This document shows, one piece after another, positions 57,477-64,000 of a DNA stretch of 64,000 nucleotides. Position 1 is the stretch's first letter, and every line of letters starts with the position of its first letter. Made by a program: the position numbers and the translations under genes. The stretch comes from Ottowia sp. Lineage in GTDB: Bacteria > Pseudomonadota > Gammaproteobacteria > Burkholderiales > Burkholderiaceae_C. The stretch is from the NCBI RefSeq assembly GCF_016703145.1, contig NZ_JADJCO010000003.1, positions 186,001 through 250,000 on the forward strand. The letters run 5' to 3'. The notes beneath the pieces are model-generated. The model did no database searches. It worked only from the letters and a program-made list of their open reading frames with translations, and was not told where the DNA came from.

Positions 57477-59354
57477 ATGAACGCACCCCTCACCCCCGGG
57501 CAGATCCAGGATCTGAACACGCCCGACTACGTCAAGAACGCCCGGCTGATCGCCTGGGTCGGCGACATGGTGGCCCTGTGCAAGCCCGACCACGTGCACT
57601 GGTGCGACGGCAGCGCGGCCGAGTACGACCGGCTGTGCCAGCAGCTCGTCGATGCCGGCACCTTCAAGAAGCTCAACCCGGCCCGGCGCCCGGGCTCGTT
57701 CCTGGCCTGCTCCGACCCGTCGGACGTGGCGCGCGTGGAGGACCGCACCTTCATCTGCTCCGAGCGCCAGGAAGACGCCGGCCCCACCAACAACTGGACG
57801 CCACCGGCCGAGATGCGCGCCAAGCTGGAGCCGCTGTTCGACGGCTGCATGCGCGGGCGCACCATGTACGTCATCCCCTTCAGCATGGGCCCGCTGGGCA
57901 GCCCCATCGCCCACATCGGGGTGGAGCTGTCCGACAGCGCCTACGTGGCCGTCAACATGAAGCTGATGACCCGCATGGGCCAGGGCGCCATCGAGGTGCT
58001 GGGAGAGAACGGCGAGTTCGTGCCCTGCGTGCACACGGTGGGCGCGCCGCTGCAGCCCGGCCAGAAGGACGCCACGAGCTGGCCCTGCAACCCCGGCGTC
58101 AAGTACATCGTCCACTACCCCGAGACGCGCGAGATCTGGTCCTACGGCTCCGGCTACGGCGGCAACGCCCTGCTGGGCAAGAAGTGCTTCGCCCTGCGCA
58201 TCGCCTCGCGCATGGGGCAGGACCAGGGCTGGCTGGCCGAGCACATGCTGATCCTGGGCGTCACTTCACCCGAAGGCAAGAAGTACCACGTCGCCGCCGC
58301 CTTCCCCAGCGCCTGCGGCAAGACCAACTTCTCCATGCTGGTGCCACCGGCATGCTTCGACGGCTGGCAGGTCACCACCATCGGCGACGACATTGCCTGG
58401 ATCAAGCCCGGCGCCGACGGCCGGCTGTACGCCATCAACCCCGAGGCGGGCTACTTCGGCGTCGCGCCCGGCACCAACACGCTGACCAACCCCAACTGCA
58501 TGGCCAGCCTGCATGAGAACGTGATCTTCACCAACGTCGCCCTCACCGACGACGGCGACGTGTGGTGGGAAGGCATCGAGAAGGACACCGGCGGCCTGCC
58601 CGCGCACCTGATCGACTGGCAGGGCCAGGACTGGACGCCCGAGGACGCCAAGGCCGGCCGCAAGGCCGCGCACCCCAACGCGCGCTTCACCGTCGCCGCC
58701 ACCAACAACCCGGCGCTCGACCCGGCCTGGGACGACCCGGCGGGTGTGCCGATCGACGCCTTCATCTTCGGCGGCCGCCGCTCCACCACGGTGCCGCTGG
58801 TGACCGAGGCGCGCGACTGGACCGAGGGCGTCTACATGGCCGCCACCATGGGCAGCGAAACCACCGCCGCCGCCTTCGGCCAGCAGGGCGTGGTGCGGCG
58901 CGACCCCTTCGCCATGCTGCCCTTCTGCGGCTACAACATGGCCGACTACTTCGGCCACTGGCTGGCGCTGGGCGACCGGCTGAAGGACGCGGGCGCCAAG
59001 CTGCCGCGCATCTACTGCGTCAACTGGTTCCGCAAGGACGAGGGTGGCAAGTTCGTCTGGCCCGGCTACGGCGAGAACATGCGCGTGCTCAAGTGGATCA
59101 TCGACCGCGCCGAGAACCGCGTCGCCGGCCAGCAGACCATGTTCGGCGTCACGCCGCAATATGGCGAGATCAACTGGACCGGCCTGGCTTTCACGCCCGA
59201 GCAGTTCACCACCGTCACCAGCGTGGACAAGGACGCGTGGGCGCAGGAGTTCAAGCTGCACGAGGAGCTGTTCACCCAGCTCGCCCACGGCCTGCCGCGG
59301 CGGTTGGCCGACACCAAGTCGGCCATGGAGCAGCGCCTGGCGGCCACGGCCTGA
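57477..59354 (+). CDS. pckG: Phosphoenolpyruvate carboxykinase (GTP)
   Basis: Converts oxaloacetate and GTP to PEP, CO2 and GDP in gluconeogenesis. It has 625 residues, the GTP-dependent class length. The kinase-1a/active-site loop is FPSACGKTNFSML (F276 to L288, with Cys280 and P-loop Lys282), and FIFGGRRSTTVPLV and GFYNMADYF-like CGYNMADYFGHW are further hallmarks. Single gene; strong terminator downstream. With malate synthase in the same window, growth on C2 or organic-acid substrates is plausible. Confidence 0.97.
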   Translation: MNAPLTPGQIQDLNTPDYVKNARLIAWVGDMVALCKPDHVHWCDGSAAEYDRLCQQLVDAGTFKKLNPARRPGSFLACSDPSDVARVEDRTFICSERQEDAGPTNNWTPPAEMRAKLEPLFDGCMRGRTMYVIPFSMGPLGSPIAHIGVELSDSAYVAVNMKLMTRMGQGAIEVLGENGEFVPCVHTVGAPLQPGQKDATSWPCNPGVKYIVHYPETREIWSYGSGYGGNALLGKKCFALRIASRMGQDQGWLAEHMLILGVTSPEGKKYHVAAAFPSACGKTNFSMLVPPACFDGWQVTTIGDDIAWIKPGADGRLYAINPEAGYFGVAPGTNTLTNPNCMASLHENVIFTNVALTDDGDVWWEGIEKDTGGLPAHLIDWQGQDWTPEDAKAGRKAAHPNARFTVAATNNPALDPAWDDPAGVPIDAFIFGGRRSTTVPLVTEARDWTEGVYMAATMGSETTAAAFGQQGVVRRDPFAMLPFCGYNMADYFGHWLALGDRLKDAGAKLPRIYCVNWFRKDEGGKFVWPGYGENMRVLKWIIDRAENRVAGQQTMFGVTPQYGEINWTGLAFTPEQFTTVTSVDKDAWAQEFKLHEELFTQLAHGLPRRLADTKSAMEQRLAATA

Positions 59355-59400
59355 CGCCGCACCGGCCCCGTGCCGGTTTCGCCGTGCTCGAAACGCAAAA

Positions 59401-59431
59401 ACGGCTCCGCGTTGCGCGGAGCCGTCTTTTT
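59401..59431 (+). terminator. Rho-independent terminator of pckG
   Basis: ACGGCTCCGC, a 5-nt loop and GCGGAGCCGT, then CTTTTT, 47 bp after the stop. Confidence 0.85.
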
Positions 59432-59437
59432 ATGCCA

Positions 59438-59489
59438 TTTTGGCCTCAAGCCCGCATGGGGATTTCTCTTATAGCTATTAAAACAGGAG
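59438..59489. repeat. Dispersed repeat, copy 12 (short, diverged)
   Basis: TTTTGGCCTCAAGCC and ATAGCTATTAAAACAGGAG resemble the ends of the palindrome-ended repeat, but the centre is short. Assignment tentative. Confidence 0.4.
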
Positions 59490-59508
59490 TATTCTCAGCT
59501 TATCGGGC

Positions 59509-59697
59509 TCAGCGCACCACGCCCAGGTAGGCCATGGCGGCGCTGCGCAGGTCGGCGGCGCGCGTGGGGTCGCGCCCGGCGCAGGCGTCGGCACGCTCCA
59601 TCAGGCTGGAGGCCACGCTCACGCGCTGCCTGGCCACGTCGGCGCACTCGCGCGCGAAGACCGACAGGTAGATCGTCAACAGATTCATCATGTGCAT
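59509..59697 (-). CDS. Small hypothetical protein
   Basis: 62 residues, MHMMNLLTIYLSVFARECAD onward, predicted mostly helical with an amphipathic C-terminus (DLRSAAMAYLGVVR). ATG starts at 59697, 59691 and 59688 are all possible. Codon use is normal for the region, but I recognise no family. Confidence 0.5.
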   Translation of the reverse strand: MHMMNLLTIYLSVFARECADVARQRVSVASSLMERADACAGRDPTRAADLRSAAMAYLGVVR

Positions 59698-59858
59698 CGC
59701 GCCGCCGTTGCCGGGTCGGCGCCCTCTTGAAATGGCGCAAGGCCGATGACGACATTCTAGATCAAACATAGGGTTTACCCCTAGAGTCTGCACTCCAATC
59801 GAGCCAGCCCACGGCGCCAGCGTGACAAACTGGCGCCCCGGCTCTTGCCCCGCGTCCC

Positions 59859-60686
59859 ATGAACATCCAGCTCCTGTCCGACCTGCACCTGGAACAGAAC
59901 CCCGGCTTCGTCCCCCAGCCCGCGCCCGGCGCCGACCTGCTGGTGCTGGCGGGCGACATCGGCTCGTACCAGCGCGGCTCCCGGCTGCCGGCGCTGGGCG
60001 ACGCCGACTTCGGGCTGGCGCGCTTCTCGCCCCTGCCCACCCAGGCCGGCTGGCCCGTGCCGGTGGTCTACGTGCCCGGCAACCACGAATACGACAGCCT
60101 CGACTTCGACGCCACGCACGCGCGCCTGCGCGCCACCTGCGACCGGCTGGGCATCGTCTGGCTGGAGCGCGAGACCCTGGTGATGCAGGGCGTGCGCCTG
60201 ATCGGCACCACGCTGTGGAGCGACTTCGACGCCCTGGTCCCGCGCGGCCCCACGGCCACGCTGGGCGATCAGTTGGCGGCGCGCGGCAAGGCCTTCCGCG
60301 CCGCCAACCACTACCTGCGCCAGGCCGCCACCACGCGCGGCGGCCAGCCCTGGCTGGCCGAGCAGGTGCGCGAGCAGGCGCTGGCCTGCCAGGACTGGCT
60401 GCGCGCCGCGCTGGCCGAGCCCTTCGACGGCCGCACCGTCGTCGTCACCCACTTCGCGCCCAGCCTGCGCAGCGCCGACCCGCGCTACGGCCTCACGCCC
60501 GGCACGGCGGGCTTCTGCAACGCGCTGGACGAGCTGCTGCCGCAAGCCGACCTGTGGCTGCACGGGCACCTGCACTGCGCCATCGACTACCGCGCCGGCC
60601 GCTGCCGCGTGGTCGCCAACCCGCTGGGCTACGCCCGCAAGGGCGAGCAGGCCGCTTTCGTGCCGGCGCTGGCGCTGGAAATTTGA
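59859..60686 (+). CDS. Metallophosphoesterase
   Basis: 275 residues of the calcineurin-like fold: metal motifs SDLHLE, LAGDIGSY, VPGNHEYDS, VVVTHFAPS and LHGHLHCAID in order. Relatives hydrolyse phosphomonoesters, nucleotides or nucleic acids; substrate not predictable. Single gene. Confidence 0.9.
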   Translation: MNIQLLSDLHLEQNPGFVPQPAPGADLLVLAGDIGSYQRGSRLPALGDADFGLARFSPLPTQAGWPVPVVYVPGNHEYDSLDFDATHARLRATCDRLGIVWLERETLVMQGVRLIGTTLWSDFDALVPRGPTATLGDQLAARGKAFRAANHYLRQAATTRGGQPWLAEQVREQALACQDWLRAALAEPFDGRTVVVTHFAPSLRSADPRYGLTPGTAGFCNALDELLPQADLWLHGHLHCAIDYRAGRCRVVANPLGYARKGEQAAFVPALALEI

Positions 60687-60759
60687 CGCACGTCACGCGC
60701 GCCCCCCGCGTCGGAGCGATACAGTCGGCGCTCAACCCGACCTTTTGCGAGGAAGCCCC

Positions 60760-61182
60760 ATGAAGATCCTTCTGGCCGTCGACGGCAGCCGCTACACCAA
60801 GAAGATGCTGGCCTACCTGGCCACCCACCTGGAGATCCTGGCCGGCCACAACGAGTTCACCGCCCTCACCGTGCACGGCGCCCTGCCGCCGCGCGCCCGC
60901 TCCGCCCTCGGCAAGGAGACGGTGGACGCCTACTACGCCGAAGAAGCGGCCAAGGTGCTGGACCCGGTGAGCAAGTTCCTCCTGCGCCACGACGTCAGGC
61001 TCAAGACCGCCTCGAAGATCGGCCCCGCCGGCGAGACCATCGCCAAGTTCGCCGAGGCCGGCAGGTTCGACCTGGTGGTGATGGGCTCGCACGGCCACGG
61101 CTCGCTGACCAACCTGGTGATGGGCTCGGTCGCCACCAAGGTGCTGGCCCACTGCACCGTGCCGGTGATGCTGATCCGCTGA
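60760..61182 (+). CDS. Universal stress protein (UspA family)
   Basis: 140-residue single Usp domain: MKILLAVDGSRYTKKMLAYL at the start and the ATP-binding GSHGHGSLTNLVMGSVATKV (G-2x-G-9x-G-S/T type) near the end, followed by CTVPVMLIR. Likely ATP-binding class. GCGAGGAAG precedes the ATG. Confidence 0.92.
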   Translation: MKILLAVDGSRYTKKMLAYLATHLEILAGHNEFTALTVHGALPPRARSALGKETVDAYYAEEAAKVLDPVSKFLLRHDVRLKTASKIGPAGETIAKFAEAGRFDLVVMGSHGHGSLTNLVMGSVATKVLAHCTVPVMLIR

Positions 61183-61227
61183 ACCTCCTTAGCGCCCCCG
61201 GCCGGGGGCCGGCCGGGCCAGGGGCGA

Positions 61228-61292
61228 GATTTCAAGCCAAATCCGGCCTCAGCCAGCGTCCAACCTGCGTTGGAAGCTATCAATCAAATAGC
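61228..61292. repeat. Dispersed palindrome-ended repeat, copy 13 (intergenic, clearest)
   Basis: Forward copy used as reference: GATTTCAAGCCAAATCCGGC, CTCAGCCAGCGTC, TGCGTTGGAAGCTATCAATC and AAATAGC. Confidence 0.75.
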
Positions 61293-61309
61293 ATTCTCAA
61301 CCCACCGCC

Positions 61310-62101
61310 TCAATGCAACGGCGCCGGCTGGGCGTGCCGCAGGAAGTCCAGCAGTAGCGCGTCGAAATCCTCCGGCTGCTCCAGGTGCGGCAAGTGGCCC
61401 GCGCCATGCAGCGCCACACAGCGGCTGCCGCCGATGGCGTCGGCCATCACGCGCAGGGTGGCCGGCGGCGTGACGCGGTCGTGCGCGCCCGCCACCAGCA
61501 GCGTCGGGGCGTGGATGTGGCCCAGCGCGGCGCGGCGGTCGAAGCCGCGCAGGGCCGCCAGCGCGCGGCGCCAGGTGGCGGCGTGCACCCGGGCCTGGCA
61601 GAACGTGGCCAGCCGCACCCCTTCCGGCAGCGCGCCGGGGCCGACCAGGCGCGGCAGCAGGGTCTGCGCGATCGCCTCCAGGTCCGGACCGGCCTGCAGC
61701 CAGTTCAGGCACCGGGCGGCGTGGCGGTCGTAGGCGTCGCCCTCGGCCACCGCCGCCGCGGTGGCGGCCAGCACCAGTTGGCGCACCAGGTCGGGGCGGC
61801 GCAGAGCCACTTCCTGCGCCACCATGCCGCCCATGCCCTGCCCGACCAATGCCACCTGGCCGCCGGGCGGCGCCAGCGCCTCGATCAGCGCCACGCAGCG
61901 CTCGGCCAGCCCCTTGAAGCCGTAGGGCTCGACCGGCGCGCTGTGCCCGTAGCCCGGCATGTCCCAGGCCACGGCGCGAAAGCCCAGGCTGGCCAGGGTC
62001 TCGACCTGCGGCGCGAAGGAGCGGAAGCCGCCGCCCGAGCCGTGCAGCATCAGCACCACCGGCCCGTGGCCGAGCGTGGTGAAGGTGGGCAGCGGCGGCA
62101 T
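61310..62101 (-). CDS. Alpha/beta-hydrolase fold protein with altered nucleophile elbow
   Basis: 263 residues. Oxyanion region HGSGGGFRSFAPQVETLA and late histidine loop GAGHLPHLEQPEDF are typical. The acid is probably Asp in VAGAHDRVTPP. But the nucleophile elbow reads VGQGMGGMVAQ: aligned with GHSMGG the catalytic Ser is replaced by Gly. Either the enzyme is inactive or acts without a nucleophilic serine. ATG 62101. Confidence 0.85.
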   Translation of the reverse strand: MPPLPTFTTLGHGPVVLMLHGSGGGFRSFAPQVETLASLGFRAVAWDMPGYGHSAPVEPYGFKGLAERCVALIEALAPPGGQVALVGQGMGGMVAQEVALRRPDLVRQLVLAATAAAVAEGDAYDRHAARCLNWLQAGPDLEAIAQTLLPRLVGPGALPEGVRLATFCQARVHAATWRRALAALRGFDRRAALGHIHAPTLLVAGAHDRVTPPATLRVMADAIGGSRCVALHGAGHLPHLEQPEDFDALLLDFLRHAQPAPLH

Positions 62102-62163
62102 GCGCCCATGGTACGCCCGCGCGGGGGCGGGGCGGGGCCTGCTTGCTATCATGGCCGCGCCCC

Positions 62164-62667
62164 ATGACCCTGCCCCGCCAGACCGCCCCGTTTTCGCCCA
62201 CCGAGTTCCGTGCCGCGTTGGGCATGTTCGCCACCGGCGTGACCATCATTACCCTGCGCACCGCCGGGGGCGAGCTGATGGGGCTGACGGCCAACTCCTT
62301 CAACTCGGTCTCGCTCGATCCGCCGCTGGTGCTGTGGAGCCTGAGCACCCGCTCGCTGTCGATGCCGGCGTTCCGCGCCGGCACGCACTACGCCATCAAC
62401 GTGCTGGGCGCCGGGCAGCAGGAGCTGGCGCTGCGCTTCGCCGCGCCGGCGGGCGACCGCTGGGACGGCGTGGCCTGGCGCCCCGGCGTGGCCGGCGCGC
62501 CGCTGATCGAGGGCGCGGTGGCGCACTTCGAGTGCTTCAACAAGAGCCGCTACGCCGAGGGCGACCACGTGATCTTCGTCGGCCAGGTGGAGCACTGCGA
62601 CCACCAGCGCGGCGCGGCGCCGCTGCTGTTCCACGGCGGGCGCTTCTACACCGAACATGAGCTGTGA
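62164..62667 (+). CDS. Flavin reductase-like FMN-binding protein
   Basis: 167 residues: FRAALGMFATGVTIITLRTA, MGLTANSFNSVSLDPPLVLW and HVIFVGQVEHCDHQRGAAPL are the flavin-reductase domain motifs. Such proteins supply reduced flavin to two-component monooxygenases; no monooxygenase is adjacent. Divergent from the hydrolase gene. Confidence 0.9.
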   Translation: MTLPRQTAPFSPTEFRAALGMFATGVTIITLRTAGGELMGLTANSFNSVSLDPPLVLWSLSTRSLSMPAFRAGTHYAINVLGAGQQELALRFAAPAGDRWDGVAWRPGVAGAPLIEGAVAHFECFNKSRYAEGDHVIFVGQVEHCDHQRGAAPLLFHGGRFYTEHEL

Positions 62668-62668
62668 C

Positions 62669-62787
62669 CACCCCCAGGCTCCACACGCTGCGCGTTGTTC
62701 CTCCTCCCTGCGCAAGGGGGCACCGCCACTGGCCAGGCCAAGCCCGGCCACGGCGGTCGCTGGCCTGGCCTGCTCCGCGGCCTTCGG
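62669..62787. repeat. Dispersed G+C-rich repeat, copy 3
   Basis: CACTGGCCAGGCCAAGCCCG and GCCTGCTCCGCGGCCTTCGG correspond to the copies at about 6252 and 33362. It lies between the flavin reductase and DMT exporter genes. Confidence 0.6.
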
Positions 62788-62841
62788 ATTCGTTCGGCTT
62801 CGTGCGCTGCGGGTCGCGGGACGCGCAGTGAGGCGGCGGCA

Positions 62842-63756
62842 TTGAATCCGCCGGCGCGCAAGGACCACCTGGACGGCCGCGCCGTGGCGCTGCTGCTGGC
62901 GTGCTGCCTGTTCTGGGGCGTGCAGCAGGTGCTGGTCAAGGCCACGCTGCCCGAACTGCCGCCGGTGTTCCAGGCCGGCGTGCGCTTTGCCGGCGCGGTC
63001 GCGCTGCTGTGGCTGTGGTGCCGCTGGCGCGGGGTGGCGCTGTTCGAACGCGATGGCTCGCTGAGCTCGGGCTTGCTGGCCGGCGCGCTGTTCGCGACGG
63101 AGTTCGCCGCCATCTACCTGGGGCTGCAGCGCACCACGGCGTCGCGGCTGACGGTCTTTTTGTACACCTCGCCGTTCTGGGTGGCGCTGCTGCTGCCGCT
63201 GTTCGTGCCCGTCGAGCGGCTGCGCTCGGTGCAGTGGGGCGGGCTGGCCTGCGCCTTCGCGGCGGTGGTGTTCACGCTGCGCGAGGGCTTCACCCACCCG
63301 GGCGCCGGCGCCTCGTGGCAGGGCGACCTGCTGGGGCTGGTCGCCGGCCTGCTGTGGGGCCTGACCACGGTGGTCATCCGCGCCACCGCCCTGGCGCGCG
63401 TGTCCGCCGAGAAGGCGCTGTTCTATTCGGTGGCGGTGAGCGCCGTGGCGCTGCCGCTGCTGTCGCTGGCGCTGGGCGAGCGCTGGGACGGGCACTGGAG
63501 CGCCTTCGCCGCCACCTCGGTGGCGCTGCAAACGGTGGTCGGCGCCTTCGCCAGCTACCTGGCGTGGACGTGGCTGGTGGTGCGCTACCCGGCGACCAAG
63601 GTGGCGGCCTTCGTCTTCCTCACGCCGATCTTCGCGCTGGCCGCTGGCGCGCTGTGGCTGAAAGAGCCCGTCACCCCCGGCCTGGTGGCGGCGCTGGCAC
63701 TGGTGGCGGCGGGCATCGTGCTGGTCAACCGCCGGCCGGCGGCACCGAAAGGCTGA
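62842..63756 (+). CDS. EamA/DMT-family transporter
   Basis: 304 residues, ten helices in two EamA halves (LLLACCLFWGVQQVLVKATL; GLVAGLLWGLTTVVIRATAL). Substrate unknown. No ATG is suitably placed: TTG 62842 with GAGG about 9 nt upstream is chosen; the frame extends into the dispersed repeat upstream, which is unlikely to be coding. Confidence 0.82.
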   Translation: MNPPARKDHLDGRAVALLLACCLFWGVQQVLVKATLPELPPVFQAGVRFAGAVALLWLWCRWRGVALFERDGSLSSGLLAGALFATEFAAIYLGLQRTTASRLTVFLYTSPFWVALLLPLFVPVERLRSVQWGGLACAFAAVVFTLREGFTHPGAGASWQGDLLGLVAGLLWGLTTVVIRATALARVSAEKALFYSVAVSAVALPLLSLALGERWDGHWSAFAATSVALQTVVGAFASYLAWTWLVVRYPATKVAAFVFLTPIFALAAGALWLKEPVTPGLVAALALVAAGIVLVNRRPAAPKG

Positions 63757-63853
63757 CGTGGCCGGTTGCAAATCGGGCGCGGCGGCCCCATCCTGGGAAC
63801 AGCGGCGCCGCGCACGCAGGGTGTGACTTTGGCGCCAGGAAGGCAACTCCTCC

Positions 63854-64000
63854 ATGGAATTCAAGGACTACTACCAGATCCTCGGCGTTGACAAGTCGGC
63901 CAGCCAGGACGACGTGAAGAAGGCGTACCGCAAGCTCGCGCGCCGCTACCACCCCGACGTGAGCAAGGAGCCGGAAGCCGACCAGCGCATGGCCGAGGTC
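63854..64000 (+). CDS. cbpA: CbpA-like DnaJ co-chaperone, N-terminal part (runs off the window)
   Basis: The first 49 residues are a J domain: MEFKDYYQILGVDKSASQDD, then AYRKLARRYHPDV with the HPD tripeptide at 33-35 that stimulates DnaK ATPase. The start resembles CbpA (curved-DNA-binding DnaJ paralogue). The rest lies outside. Confidence 0.8.
   Translation, partial: MEFKDYYQILGVDKSASQDDVKKAYRKLARRYHPDVSKEPEADQRMAEV

Overview
This window is chromosomal DNA from a GC-rich betaproteobacterium, most likely a member of the Comamonadaceae (Burkholderiales). The support is indirect: a Bug-type TTT receptor beside a CoA-transferase/acyl-CoA dehydrogenase cluster, a split methionine synthase, an SAH riboswitch, a GTP-type PEP carboxykinase, and two families of dispersed short repeats that I associate with this family. 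No rRNA or tRNA gene was seen.

Layout. 1-12 kb is core metabolism and transport: a LysR regulator divergent from malate synthase G, glutathione peroxidase, a DMT exporter, lplT, alr, a TSUP permease, argG and a GMC oxidoreductase. 12.2-24.8 kb is a complete type I-E CRISPR-Cas locus (cas3, cse1, cse2, cas7e, cas5e, cas6e, cas1, cas2). Its array has 51 regular repeats with a 61-bp period, then a truncated repeat, an intrinsic terminator and a decayed tail. Between cas3 and cse1 sits an inverted pair of degenerate repeats whose spacer-like insert has an 11-nt seed match to the DNA just upstream of cse1. A boxA-like antitermination site overlaps the end of cas2, and spacer 23 carries an intrinsic terminator. 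24.8-36.4 kb holds the two halves of methionine synthase (the larger behind an SAH riboswitch), threonine dehydratase, a Pls/PosA-like membrane non-ribosomal peptide synthetase with its phosphopantetheinyl transferase, a small XRE regulator and a lipoprotein. 36.4-43.3 kb is a LysR/acyl-CoA dehydrogenase/cupin/CoA-transferase/TTT-receptor cluster divergent from recQ. 43.3-52.4 kb is accessory DNA: a DUF4274-like remnant, vapBC, a DnaQ-like exonuclease, a ubiquitin-like gene with an IPTL-CTERM-like tail, a frameshifted large surface protein preceded by twelve heptanucleotide repeats, a broken zeta-toxin-like gene and a DUF1778/GNAT toxin-antitoxin pair. 52.5-64 kb returns to core-like genes: a double-AAA ATPase, a mechanosensitive-channel-like protein, a thioesterase, a 45-residue membrane protein, pckG, a metallophosphoesterase, a universal stress protein, an alpha/beta-hydrolase, a flavin reductase, a DMT exporter and the start of a CbpA-like DnaJ protein.

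What stands out: (1) a protein about 88% identical to eukaryotic ubiquitin over 72 residues, lacking the diglycine and fused to a sorting-signal-like tail; (2) a candidate self-directed crRNA-like regulator inside the cas operon; (3) a roughly 65-bp palindrome-ended repeat present about 13 times, at least five of them read in frame inside genes (GMC oxidoreductase, metH, pls, PPTase, recQ); (4) a second repeat tandemly duplicated in frame inside the pls gene. All identifications are by eye; no database search was possible.
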